Of a DNA stretch of 64,000 bases, positions 9,163 through 18,562 are shown in pieces (the stretch's first letter is position 1; each line of letters starts with the position of its first letter). The notes under the pieces were generated by a model, which was not told the origin of the DNA, searched no databases, and saw only the letters and a list, made by a program, of their open reading frames with translations. The position numbers and the translations under genes are program-made. The DNA is from Microbacterium sp. CH12i (GTDB lineage: Bacteria; Actinomycetota; Actinomycetes; Actinomycetales; Microbacteriaceae): NCBI RefSeq assembly GCF_000685355.1, contig NZ_JHET01000007.1, forward strand, positions 1-64,000, in the 5' to 3' direction.

Positions 9163-9193
9163 CTGTTCCCATGGTCATCTCAGGTGCGCCCGG

Positions 9194-9199
9194 ATAGAC
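9194..9199 (+). promoter_or_regulatory. Candidate -10 for the secreted transglycosylase-like gene
   Basis: TAGACT at 9194-9199, ten nt before GTG 9210, gives a very short leader with no evident ribosome-binding site. Confidence 0.45.
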
Positions 9200-9209
9200 T
9201 GGGGTTATT

Positions 9210-9926
9210 GTGACTTCTGGTACCGAGATCAATTCCGCTGGCAACGCTGCCGCGTCAGCGAACTCTGCGACCTCGAAGTCAGTGGGTTCCGCACCCGCGA
9301 AATTACGGGCGCCTCGCTCAGGTCACAGTCCGCGGCGTCGAAGCATGGTCGGCGTTCTTGCCGCTTTTGCTGTGGTCGCTTTTGCCGCCGCCATTGTCGC
9401 GCCGACGGGTATGGCACTGGCCGATCCGCCCACAGCCGATGTAGAGACCGCGTTCTCGTTGGCCGTGCAAGACACTCAAGATCTCACCGTCACCGCCGAG
9501 GGTGCGAGCATCACTCCCGTTCAGCGTGGTGGCTACAGCGTTTACGTGACGCCTACGCCCACTCCTACACCCGAGCCTGAGCCGGAACCAGAGGCCGCCT
9601 CTTCAGAGCCTTCCGGTGGCAGCGCTGGACCGCTTTTTTACACCGGCGGCGGTGCTCCCGCTGAATGGATGGCTGCGGCAGGTATTGCATCCAGCGACTG
9701 GGGCTTCGTCGACTATGTCGTCTCTAAAGAGAGCGGCTGGAACCCGAACGCCACCAACAGTTCTTCCGGCGCGTGCGGTCTCGTGCAGGCACTTCCGTGC
9801 AGCAAGGTGCCAGGCAACGGTTACGATCCGGTCGACAACCTCCGGTGGGCGAACGGCTATGCCACTGGCCGCTACGGCAGCTGGGCTGGCGCCTACCAAT
9901 TCTGGATCAACAACAACTGGTGGTAA
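9210..9926 (+). CDS. Secreted lysozyme-like/transglycosylase-like protein (aggregation-promoting-factor type)
   Basis: An N-terminal basic region and hydrophobic segment (about 46-72, VGVLAAFAVVAFAAAIVAPT, ending in MALADPP) act as a signal peptide. A Pro-Thr-Glu linker of PTPTPTPEPEPE type follows. The last ~90 residues form the compact lysozyme-like domain: WMAAAGIASSDWGFVDYVVS, KESGWNPNATN with the catalytic-type Glu, and WANGYATGRYGSWAGAYQFW. The domain occurs in Gram-positive cell-surface muralytic or resuscitation proteins. GTG 9210 is the only start before the signal peptide. Cell-wall remodelling is inferred from the domain. Confidence 0.8.
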   Translation: MTSGTEINSAGNAAASANSATSKSVGSAPAKLRAPRSGHSPRRRSMVGVLAAFAVVAFAAAIVAPTGMALADPPTADVETAFSLAVQDTQDLTVTAEGASITPVQRGGYSVYVTPTPTPTPEPEPEPEAASSEPSGGSAGPLFYTGGGAPAEWMAAAGIASSDWGFVDYVVSKESGWNPNATNSSSGACGLVQALPCSKVPGNGYDPVDNLRWANGYATGRYGSWAGAYQFWINNNWW

Positions 9927-9935
9927 TGCCTCGAC

Positions 9936-10223
9936 ATGCCACGTCCTCACAGACGGCGCCAAGATAACACCGGCGCTGACGATTCCTTCGAACGCCTGCT
10001 CGCTGGCTGGAAGCGCGGTGAGACGCGTCAAGGACGTGAGTGGACTGTGCAGCCGATTTCGGCACGGCAGGCACAGAAGGAGTACATCTGCCCCGGATGC
10101 CGGGGCGCAGTCACGCCGGGCACCGCGCACCTCGTTGTCTGGCGTGCAGACGGAGTGCTTGGCGATGCGGCCGATCTCGCCGCGCGCAGACATTGGCACA
10201 CGCACTGTTGGCGGATGGCATGA
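9936..10223 (+). CDS. Small conserved zinc-ribbon-like protein
   Basis: This 95-residue protein has the treble of metal-type motifs YICPGCRGAVTPGTAH, VVWRADG and RRHWHTHCW. The CxxC plus HxHxxC arrangement suggests one bound zinc. The N-terminal 35 residues are basic and polar. Similar proteins are widespread in actinobacteria without a known function. It begins ten bp after the transglycosylase-like gene, probably on the same transcript, and converges with the AI-2E-type gene. Confidence 0.75.
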   Translation: MPRPHRRRQDNTGADDSFERLLAGWKRGETRQGREWTVQPISARQAQKEYICPGCRGAVTPGTAHLVVWRADGVLGDAADLAARRHWHTHCWRMA

Positions 10224-10233
10224 GTATGGAAAT

Positions 10234-11286
10234 TTAGCGCTCGTTCATCCGCGGAATGACCACCTGACGGTAGATGATCAGGATGCTCGCTGCGACGGGA
10301 ATCGCGATGAGCGCACCGAGCAGGCCAAGTAGCGAGCCACCGGCGAGTGCTGCGACCACGACCACCGCGCCAGGAACAGAGACTGCGCGGCTCATGATGC
10401 GCGGAGAGATCACATACGCCTCGATCTGCATGTAAATCAGGTAGTAGATCCCGGCCGCCAGTGCGGTGGCGGGGGAGCCGAGTCCGGGGATGAGGCACGC
10501 GAGCACGATGATCGTCGAGCCGGTGAGAGTTCCCACCAATGGGATGAGAGAGAAGAAGAACGCTACGACGGCAAGCACAGCAGCGAACGGTGCGCCGATG
10601 ATGCTCAGATAGATCGCGCTGAGAATACCGTTGATGACACCCAGTGTGACCTGCCCCATCACGTAGTAGCCGACGGAGTCGGTGATCTGCTCAGCGAGAT
10701 CGACGAAGCGCGGACGCTTGGATGCCGGTACCAGCTGGTACACGGAGCGCTTTAGCGACGGTGTAGAAGCAGTGAGGTAGATCGTAAGGATCAGCACAAT
10801 GAATGCGCCGAACAGCCCGGCCACCAGGCCGACGCTGGCGCTGATCACGCCGCCGGTAATGTCGCCCATGTTCGCCAGCAGCCAGGTCTGCGCCTCGTTG
10901 AGGAGGCGGTCAATGTCGAGCGCGGGGAACACATCGCCCAACCAGTTGCGCAGGTCTCCCCAGATGTCATTGCTGCTCTGGACCAACTGTGTGATCTGGC
11001 GGACCAATTGGCTCACCTGATCAATGATGATCGGCAGCACGATCAGGATGATGCCGGCGAAGATGCCGAGCACGCCCATAATCGTGACCAGGACAGCGAG
11101 CCAGCGCGGAAGTTTCCGGCGCTCGAAGAATGAGATGACCGGATCAAGTCCGAGACTGATGAACAGAGCTGTTCCCAGATACAGCAAAACTGTCGACAAA
11201 GACTCGACGCTGCCGATGAGCAGAATTCCGAGTCCCACGCCAAGCGTCGCCACCAGGGCGGTGCGGAACGGGTTATGGACCTTCAT
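10234..11286 (-). CDS. AI-2E family transporter (membrane permease)
   Basis: A 350-residue membrane protein with about 7-8 hydrophobic segments. It has the family layout: two to three N-terminal helices, a polar amphipathic stretch (QVSQLVRQITQLVQSS, residues ~90-140), then a C-terminal bundle with the characteristic FFFSLIPLVGTLTGS and YVISPRIMSRAVSVPGAVVV motifs. Members have been linked to autoinducer-2 export or Na+/H+ antiport. The substrate cannot be told from sequence. It is transcribed away from the 604-residue protein gene. Confidence 0.85.
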   Translation of the reverse strand: MKVHNPFRTALVATLGVGLGILLIGSVESLSTVLLYLGTALFISLGLDPVISFFERRKLPRWLAVLVTIMGVLGIFAGIILIVLPIIIDQVSQLVRQITQLVQSSNDIWGDLRNWLGDVFPALDIDRLLNEAQTWLLANMGDITGGVISASVGLVAGLFGAFIVLILTIYLTASTPSLKRSVYQLVPASKRPRFVDLAEQITDSVGYYVMGQVTLGVINGILSAIYLSIIGAPFAAVLAVVAFFFSLIPLVGTLTGSTIIVLACLIPGLGSPATALAAGIYYLIYMQIEAYVISPRIMSRAVSVPGAVVVVAALAGGSLLGLLGALIAIPVAASILIIYRQVVIPRMNER

Positions 11287-11462
11287 GCGCTCTCCTCGAG
11301 AAGACTGATCTCAGGGTAGTCGGCGGAACGCAGCTGCCATCCACGACGTGCCGAAAGAGACTCCTCGAAACCCCTCGTAGTCAACACACAGGAGATTTCG
11401 ATAGTCTGAAACGTCGAGCGGAGATCTGGGCGAGGCGTCCAGATCACGTAAGGAGACTTTTC

Positions 11463-13277
11463 GTGCGTTTCGTTTGGGCCGTCGTGGCCTTCGTCCTGGC
11501 CACGCTTCTCATCGGAGCAGGCATCGCTCAGCGAACCATCTTTAAGGGCCCTTCCGCCCAACAGGTGGCGGTAACCGTTGAGGATCCGGCACCTTATCTG
11601 CTTGTTGATGGGGCAGTGCTTCGTGAGCACACCGGTCAGCAGACGCTGCTCATCCGGGGCGAGGGCGATATTTTCGCAGCTTACGGACGCACGGCTGACC
11701 TTGAGGCGTGGCTGTCGGATGCGACATACAGCTCGATTACGCCGAGCGCTGATGGCGGCACTGTTTCGAAGCTCGTCAAGCCGACTGCGGACGACGCGCC
11801 CGCCGATGCCGGGCGTAACCCCAGCGGGTCTGATCTGTGGCTCGACTCATTCAGCGAAACCGACCAACTCATCACCGACATGCAGTTGCCAGAGGGCATG
11901 AGCGTGCTCATCGCCAAAGACGGCACCGCAGACGCACCAGACGACATCGTCGTCTCATGGCCCTTGGACGACACAACGCCATGGGTCGGACCGCTCATCA
12001 CCGCGGGCATAGCAGTTCTGCTGTTCGGAATTGTCATGTATGTACTGGCTATTCGCCATCAGCGACGTGGCCGCGGCCCGCGGCGTAAGGGCCCTGGTCC
12101 TCTTCCGGTGACGGAAGCGATCGATATGCAGCTCGAGCACGCTCCCGACCGTGGTGCTATCGAATCACCCGAGAACGACGCGCCCAAAGCGGAGCGCCGC
12201 GCTCTCAGCACGCGACGTCGCCTGTTGGTTCTGCCAGCGTTCGGCGTTGCCGCACTGCTTTTCGCAGGATGCTCAAGCGACTCATGGCCCCAGCTGGGCG
12301 AAGCTTCGCCGACGCCGTCGCCGACCCAGACGGTAATCACTCCCGAGAATCAGAAGCCACCGGCCGTCACCGAAGCTCAGGCCTCACGCATCTTGCAGAA
12401 CATCGCAGCGACGTTAGAAGAAGCCGATACGACGCTCGACATCGACCTCGCGGGCACCCGCCTCGAGGGTGCCCCGCTCGATGCGCGGCGCACTGATTAC
12501 ACCTTGCGCACAACGCTCACAGATCGAGCGCTGCCCGCAACGATCCCCACCGATGTCGTCGAGGTGCTGCTCCCACAGGCGACAGACTCGTGGCCCCGGA
12601 CAGTGCTGGCACTCACGAAGAGTAAAAACGACGACACGGTTCCGCCCGTCATCCTCACCATGACCCAGGAAGATCCGTGGGCGGAGTACAAGGTCACCAA
12701 CGTTGCCGAGATGCAGGCGTCCTCGCAAGTGCCCGAACTTGCGCCCGCATGGCTCGGCACGAGCCTCATCACCGAGAACGCCGCGGCGTTCTTGGAGCTT
12801 GCGCCGAACGAACTCGCCGCGGCGTTCGCTGACGTGGTGGATTCGGCGGAGAAGAGCCCGTACTACGGGCTTTTTGATCCCGTTTCGATCACCCTCGCCA
12901 CCTCGATCACGGCCAGCCGAGATGCTGTCGTACAAGCGCTCGTCGACAACGGCGCAGCCACGACTTCGAGCGCGGCTTTCGATATTGCGCCGAGCGCCGC
13001 ACCGCCAGTTGCTCTCGCGACGCTCGACAGCGGTGCGATCGTTGCGGTCTCTATGATTGATAGTGAAACTATTGCCCCAACCTCGTCGGATGCCGTGATC
13101 AAGTTCGGTGACAACGCCGAGGCAAAGACTCTTACGGGCGTCGAGGAGGCCGCGAAGGGCGTAGTTACCACATACGGCCTGCAGCTGTTCTTCTCGGTGC
13201 CTGCGCAGGGTTCAACTGCGCAGATTCGACTTCTGGCAGTGCACCAAGACATTCTTAACGTGGAAGTGATCAAGTGA
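11463..13277 (+). CDS. Two-module membrane protein with internal lipobox-like segment, function unknown
   Basis: The 604-residue product has an N-terminal transmembrane helix (about 2-22), an extracytoplasmic domain to ~170, a second helix (WVGPLITAGIAVLLFGIVMYVLA) and a basic loop. A third hydrophobic segment near residue 260 ends in LLFAGCSSDS, which looks like a lipoprotein signal. A Thr/Pro linker and a ~300-residue C-terminal domain follow. The frame is open throughout and codon use is uniform, so this is not an obvious assembly fusion. GTG 11463 has AGGAG upstream. Its stop overlaps the thioredoxin-TPR gene start by 4 bp, so the two are coupled. I recognise no enzyme motif. Confidence 0.75.
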   Translation: MRFVWAVVAFVLATLLIGAGIAQRTIFKGPSAQQVAVTVEDPAPYLLVDGAVLREHTGQQTLLIRGEGDIFAAYGRTADLEAWLSDATYSSITPSADGGTVSKLVKPTADDAPADAGRNPSGSDLWLDSFSETDQLITDMQLPEGMSVLIAKDGTADAPDDIVVSWPLDDTTPWVGPLITAGIAVLLFGIVMYVLAIRHQRRGRGPRRKGPGPLPVTEAIDMQLEHAPDRGAIESPENDAPKAERRALSTRRRLLVLPAFGVAALLFAGCSSDSWPQLGEASPTPSPTQTVITPENQKPPAVTEAQASRILQNIAATLEEADTTLDIDLAGTRLEGAPLDARRTDYTLRTTLTDRALPATIPTDVVEVLLPQATDSWPRTVLALTKSKNDDTVPPVILTMTQEDPWAEYKVTNVAEMQASSQVPELAPAWLGTSLITENAAAFLELAPNELAAAFADVVDSAEKSPYYGLFDPVSITLATSITASRDAVVQALVDNGAATTSSAAFDIAPSAAPPVALATLDSGAIVAVSMIDSETIAPTSSDAVIKFGDNAEAKTLTGVEEAAKGVVTTYGLQLFFSVPAQGSTAQIRLLAVHQDILNVEVIK

Positions 13278-14217
13278 GCGATATCTCCGCAGCCGCCCTT
13301 CGAGGTGCTGTCGACCTTTCGACCCTGCGCAACCGTCCTGCGGCACCCGCGAATCCTGTCTCTGCTCCACAGGACGGCGATACACCGGCGCCCGGCGGCT
13401 TCATTGTCGACGTGACAGATGCCACGTTCGGGCAGATCCTTGAGCTTTCACGCACGGTTCCGATCGTGGTCGACCTCTGGGCCGAGTGGTGTGGCCCATG
13501 CAAGCAGCTCAGCCCCATCCTCGAGAAGGTCGTCACCGAGCTCGGTGGCCGCGTCGTGCTCGCCAAGGTTGATGTCGATGCGAATCCTCAGCTCGCTCAG
13601 AGCTTCCGCGCGCAGTCGATCCCGATGGTCGTGGCGCTCGTCGCGGGCCAGCCGGTGCCGATGTTCACCGGTGCGGTTCCTGAAGAGCAGGTGCGTCAGG
13701 TGTTCGACCAGCTGTTGCAGATGGCAGCGCAAAATGGTGTTACCGGCTCTGTCGGTGGCGCTGTGCCGGAAGATGGCGAGCCGGAGCAGCAGCCAGAGCC
13801 CGAATTGCCCCCGCTGCACGCCGAAGCGTTTGCGGCGATCGAGGCCGGCGACTTCGTCACGGCTATCACCGCGTACGAGAAGGCTTTGGCCGAGAATCCT
13901 CGTGATGAGGATGCCCGCGCCGGGCTTGGCCAAGTGCGGCTGCTCAATCGCGTGCAGGGCGTTGATCTTCAAGACGCACGTACCGCCGCCGCCGCCGCGC
14001 CGCTCGATCCAGAGGCACAGTTCACTGTCGCCGATCTAGATATCTCCGGCGGCCACGTCGAAGATGCGTTTGCGCGCCTCCTGGACCTGTTTGCTGCGAT
14101 GCCGACCGACGAGCGTGCTCCTGTTCGCGAGCGTCTCGTGGAATTGTTCGGTCTCATCGGTGCGAGCGACGCACGCGCGTGGCAGCACGAAACCGGCTGT
14201 CATCATTGCTGTTTTGA
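13274..14217 (+). CDS. Thioredoxin-fold and TPR protein (CnoX/YbbN-like), frameshifted near the end
   Basis: A thioredoxin domain spans ~40-145 with the redox motif WAEWCGPCKQL (WCGPC), intact cis-Pro region QSIPMVVAL, and then TPR-like helices (FAAIEAGDFVTAITAYEKAL). This matches co-chaperone thioredoxins such as CnoX, though the CGPC pair suggests redox activity. Near 14175 the frame goes off into WQHETGCHHCC; the alternative frame gives VAARNRLSSLLF-stop at 14217, the usual family ending. One base is probably missing. Corrected length is about 314 residues. Coupled to the preceding membrane protein by a GTGA overlap. Confidence 0.85.
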
Positions 14218-14237
14218 CCCTTTGACAGGGTCGGGGC

Positions 14238-16433
14238 TCAGCCCTGGTGTCGCAGCCAGATCGTTGAAAGCGCTGGCAGGGTGATTTTCGTCGTGGGCGT
14301 GCCATGCTCACCTGCGGTGTGTGCGGCGACGCGACCGTAATTGCCGATGCCGTGGCCGCCGTACTCGACAGCATCCGTGTTGAGGATCTCGGTCCACACG
14401 CCGTCCACGGGGAGGTCAAGCGCGAGTCCCGCCCGTTCGACGCCCGCGAAGTTGCTGATCACGACGACGCGCCCGCCGTGCGTGTCACGACGCTCGAAGG
14501 CGATGACGTTCGGGTCCCACGATGGCGCACCAAGGCGGCGGAAGCAGGTACTGTCACCGTCGCGCTCCCAGAGCGGTGCGGTGTCGCGGTACACGCCGTT
14601 CATCGCTCCCACGAATTGCTGTAGCTGCGCATGCGAGGGCTGATCGAGCAGCCACCAGTCCAATGACCTGGACTCGGACCACTCTGCCAGCTGGCCAAAT
14701 TCTTGCCCCATGAAAAGCAGGTTCTTGCCGGGGTGGCCCCACATGTACGCGAGGTACGCGCGCACATTCGCGAGTTTGTGCGCGTGGTCGCCCGGCATCT
14801 TCGACAGCAGACTGCCCTTGCCATGCACGACCTCATCGTGACTGATGGGCAGGAGGTAGTTTTCACCGAAGGCGTAGACGAAGGAGAACGTCATCTCACC
14901 CTCGTGGTGTGCGCGATACATCGGGTCCCGGGAGATGTACTGCAGAGAGTCGTTCATCCAGCCCATGTTCCACTTGAACCCGAAGCCGAGACCGGCGTGG
15001 TCCGTGCGTCCGGTGACCCCGGGGAAGCTGGTGGATTCCTCGGCGATCATCACGATGCCGGGATGGGCGCGGTAGGCGGTGGCGTTGACCTCTTGGAGGA
15101 AGCGGATCGCCTCTAGATTCTCTCGACCGCCATGGATGTTCGGCTCCCACTGCCCGTCTTCGCGGGAGTAATCGAGATAGAGCATCGAGGCGACGGCGTC
15201 GACGCGCAAACCGTCGATGTGGAACTGGTCGAGCCAGTACAAAGCGTTTGCGACGAGGAAGCCGCGTACCTCCGGCCGACCGTAGTCGAAGATGAGGGTG
15301 CCCCAGTCCTGGTGTTCGCCGCGGCGCGGATCTGGATGCTCGTATAGCGGTCGCCCGTCGAAACGCGCCAGCGCGAACTCGTCCTTGGGGAAATGGCCTG
15401 GCACCCAGTCCAGGAGTACGCCGATTCCTGCCTGATGCAGACGATCGATCAGGTAGCGCAGATCATCAGGTGTGCCGAAACGTGCGGTGGGGGCGTAGTA
15501 GCCGCTCACCTGATAACCCCAAGAACCTCCGAACGGGTGTTCCGCGAGAGGCATGAACTCGACGTGCGTGAATCCGGTCTCGATCACGTGCGCGATCAGT
15601 GGATCGGCGATCTCTCGGTATCCGAGACCCGTTCGCCACGAGGCGAGGTGCACCTCGTAGATCGACATCGGCTGGGCGACCGCACGAGTGGCCGCACGCC
15701 GCGTCATCCACGCGCCATCACCCCAGGAATATGCGGAGAACGGCACGACCGAGGCCGTCTGTGGCGGCACCTGGGTTCGCTGGGCCATCGGGTCTGCCTT
15801 GAGAATCCAGCGACCGTCCGGCGTCAGAATCTGATATTTGTAGAGCGTGCCAGGAGTCATGTCGGGGATGAACAGCTCCCAGACGCCGCTGACGCCCATC
15901 GAGCGCATGCTGTGGCCTTCGCCGTCCCAGCCGTTGTGCTCGCCGACAACGCGCACAGCCTGGGCGTTGGGAGCCCAGACAGCGAACGAAACTCCGATCT
16001 CGCCGTCTACCAAGTGGGCGTTGGCACCCAAGACTTCCCAGAGCCGTTCGTGGCGGCCTTCGGCGATGAGATGAAGGTCCATGTCGCCGATGGTGGGGGT
16101 GTGCCGGTAAGGATCGCCTGCCAGTTGCTCTTCCCCGTCGGCGTACACAGTCGCCACGCGGTACGCCACGGGTGGCCCCTCGTGCTGCGCCGACCATATG
16201 CCGTTCGCGGCATGTTGGAGAGCCAGGCGCGTTCCGTCAGTGAAGACTGCCACGACGCTGGTTGCCAGCGGGCGACGCACCCGGATCGTCGTCTGGGGGT
16301 GACCGGCAGCATCCGTCGTCGGGTGGGCGCCGAGCAGATCATGCGGGGCATGGTGAGAGCCAGCGGAGATCGCTTTCCATTCCGGGGTTGCAATAGGGCT
16401 CTGCAGACCGTCGACGTTCTTTTCTTCGCTCAT
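14238..16433 (-). CDS. glgB: 1,4-alpha-glucan branching enzyme GlgB
   Basis: GlgB transfers short alpha-1,4 chains to form alpha-1,6 branches in glycogen. The 731-residue protein has an N-terminal CBM48-type beta domain (about 100-215) and a GH13 barrel. Catalytic residues are visible: nucleophile D412 (GLRVDAVASMLYLD), acid/base E465 (IVMIAEESTSFPGV) and D533 (LPISHDEVVHGKGS). The start is ATG 16433 (MSEEKNVDGL), because it overlaps the corrected glgE stop by 4 bp (16430-16433); the frame is open further upstream only inside glgE. Last gene of glgX-glgE-glgB. Confidence 0.96.
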   Translation of the reverse strand: MSEEKNVDGLQSPIATPEWKAISAGSHHAPHDLLGAHPTTDAAGHPQTTIRVRRPLATSVVAVFTDGTRLALQHAANGIWSAQHEGPPVAYRVATVYADGEEQLAGDPYRHTPTIGDMDLHLIAEGRHERLWEVLGANAHLVDGEIGVSFAVWAPNAQAVRVVGEHNGWDGEGHSMRSMGVSGVWELFIPDMTPGTLYKYQILTPDGRWILKADPMAQRTQVPPQTASVVPFSAYSWGDGAWMTRRAATRAVAQPMSIYEVHLASWRTGLGYREIADPLIAHVIETGFTHVEFMPLAEHPFGGSWGYQVSGYYAPTARFGTPDDLRYLIDRLHQAGIGVLLDWVPGHFPKDEFALARFDGRPLYEHPDPRRGEHQDWGTLIFDYGRPEVRGFLVANALYWLDQFHIDGLRVDAVASMLYLDYSREDGQWEPNIHGGRENLEAIRFLQEVNATAYRAHPGIVMIAEESTSFPGVTGRTDHAGLGFGFKWNMGWMNDSLQYISRDPMYRAHHEGEMTFSFVYAFGENYLLPISHDEVVHGKGSLLSKMPGDHAHKLANVRAYLAYMWGHPGKNLLFMGQEFGQLAEWSESRSLDWWLLDQPSHAQLQQFVGAMNGVYRDTAPLWERDGDSTCFRRLGAPSWDPNVIAFERRDTHGGRVVVISNFAGVERAGLALDLPVDGVWTEILNTDAVEYGGHGIGNYGRVAAHTAGEHGTPTTKITLPALSTIWLRHQG

Positions 16434-18498
16434 GATCGCACCTTCACCTTCAGGATGTGCACCGGTTCGGCGAACGCGTCGAGGCGCACAAAGTTGTGAT
16501 CGGTCCAGGGCCACACGGCGCCGGTGACGAGGTCTTCAACCTCATATACCTCACCGGGTTCAACACCCCAGCCCGGGTATCCAGATGAACTGTGGTCTCG
16601 CGTACAGAGTGCGGGTCGACGTTCGCGACGACGATGATCGTGTCAGAGTGTCCGTCGTCGGTGAATGCTGCCTCGAGATGCTTCGAGTAGACCAAGATGG
16701 CGTCGTCATCGCTCCAGTGCACGGCGAGATTACGCAGCTGACGGAGGGCGGGGTGCGCTCTACGGATTGCATTCAGCTTTCGCAAATAGGGCGCAAGCGA
16801 GTCGCCAGCGGCTTCCGCGGCCGCAAAGTCACGGAACTTGTATTCGTACTTCTCATTGTCGATGTTCTCTTCAGCGCCGGGGCGCGCGACATTCTCGTAG
16901 AGCTCATACCCGGCGTACACACCGTAGGTCGGGGCGGCCGTAGCAGCAATCGCCGCGCGGATACGATAAGCGGCGCGTCCGCCGAACTGCAGGTATTCGG
17001 TGAGGATGTCTGGAGTGTTCACGAACAGGTTCGGCCGCAAGTAGTCGGCTGTCTCGGTGGCAAGGCCGGTAAGAAACTCTTCGAGTTCGGACTTGGTGTT
17101 GCGCCACGTGAAATAAGTGTAGCTCTGCTGAAAGCCCGCGGCGGCGAGCGCACGCACTGGCGCAGGACGCGTGAACGCTTCGGCGAGGAACACAATGTCC
17201 GGGTCTATCGCACTGACGCGAGCGATCAACCACTCCCAGAACCACAACGGTTTGGTGTGTGGGTTATCGACACGGAAGATCTTCACACCCTGGCTGATCC
17301 AATGCTTGACGATGCGGAGCACCTCATCGCGCAAGCCTTCAGGATCATCGTCGAAGTTCAGCGGATAGATGTCCTGATATTTCTTCGGCGGATTCTCGGC
17401 GTACGCGATTGTGCCGTCCGGGAGGGTGGTAAACCACTCTGGATGCGTGGTCACCCATGGGTGGTCTGGTGACGCCTGTAAAGCAAGGTCGAGTGCGACT
17501 TCCAAGCCGACCTTGTGCGCTTCGCGCACGAAGAAGCGGAGATCAGCAAGCGTGCCGAGGTCTGGATGCACCGCATCATGCCCGCCTTCGGCGGCACCAA
17601 TGGCCCAGGGCGAGCCGGGATCTGAAGGACCGGCCACGAGACTGTTGTTCGGTCCCTTGCGATGCGTGCGCCCGATCGGGTGGATCGGCGGGAGGTACAG
17701 GACGTCGAAGCCCATCTCTGCGACCCCGGGAAGGCGCTTGGCCGCGCTCCGGAACGTACCGCTCTTGAGGGTGCCGTCCTTCTTGCGCTTGGCGCCTTCA
17801 GAACGAGGGAAGAACTCATACCAGGCGCCGACTGCTGCCATGGTGCGCTCGACGAGGATGGTCTGCTCCGGTGTGGCAGCGGAGAGGGAAAACAGTGGGC
17901 GTGCGGCGAACACAGCCGCGACGTCTGCATCCGTGGCGACGGCCAGCGCGACGGCAGAATCAGTCTTGCTCAGCGTCTCGGCGATCGACGCGAGACGCTT
18001 GCGCTCGGCGCCAGGACGGTTCTTGTCGCGGGCAGCGCGGCGGAACAGTTCCTCGCCGAGCGCAGACATCACCTCGACGTCCACACCCGCGACAATCTTC
18101 ACGGATGCTGCATACGCCCATGTTGCGAAGTCGTCGCCAAAGCCCTCGAAGCGGTAACGCCAGATGCCCTGCAGGTCGAGCGCAACTTCGGTCTGCCACC
18201 TGTCGGTGCCGTCCTCAAGTGGGGTCAGGCGATGCAGGGTCTCGGCGCCGTCTGGCGCGGTGAGACGAAGATGAGCACCGATGCGGTCGTGTCCCTCGCG
18301 GAATGCCGTGACACGGAATGGCACCACCTCGCCGACGAATGCTTTCGAGGCGAAGCCGCCAGGGGTGAACGGCGTTGGCTCGGCGAGCGGAATTCTGCCC
18401 GTCCGCGTACCGGCGCTCGCATCGACGGCACGGGGCCGCAGGGGGATCTGTGCGGGGCTTCGAAGCGCCGCGGGACGATTGCCAGAACGTGCAGACAC
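16430..18498 (-). CDS. glgE: Alpha-1,4-glucan:maltose-1-phosphate maltosyltransferase GlgE, frameshifted near the end
   Basis: GlgE elongates alpha-glucan from maltose-1-phosphate. GH13 motifs are present: DVLYLPPIHPIG, HPEWFTTLPDGTIAYAENPP, the catalytic KIFRVDNPHTKPLWFWEW and IVFLAEAFTRP. GTG 18498 (VSARSGNRP) is chosen because TACATT lies 6 nt before it. Near 16565-16580 the frame departs after VHLDTRAG. In the other frame it continues GVEPGEVYEVEDLVTGAVW to PVHILKVKVRS-stop, giving a TGA that overlaps glgB by ATGA. One base is probably missing in the CTGGGG run. Corrected length is about 689 residues, normal for GlgE. Confidence 0.93.
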
Positions 18499-18504
18499 AC
18501 CCCG

Positions 18505-18510
18505 AATGTA
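18505..18510 (-). promoter_or_regulatory. glgE -10 element, leaderless configuration
   Basis: TACATT on the minus strand, exactly 6 nt before GTG 18498. It suggests an internal promoter for glgE-glgB in the 64-bp gap after glgX. Confidence 0.45.
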
Positions 18511-18562
18511 CCGCGCTTGTGATGTCCTGCACACCCGTAGCGGACAGCGTGTCGAGCGTGCG

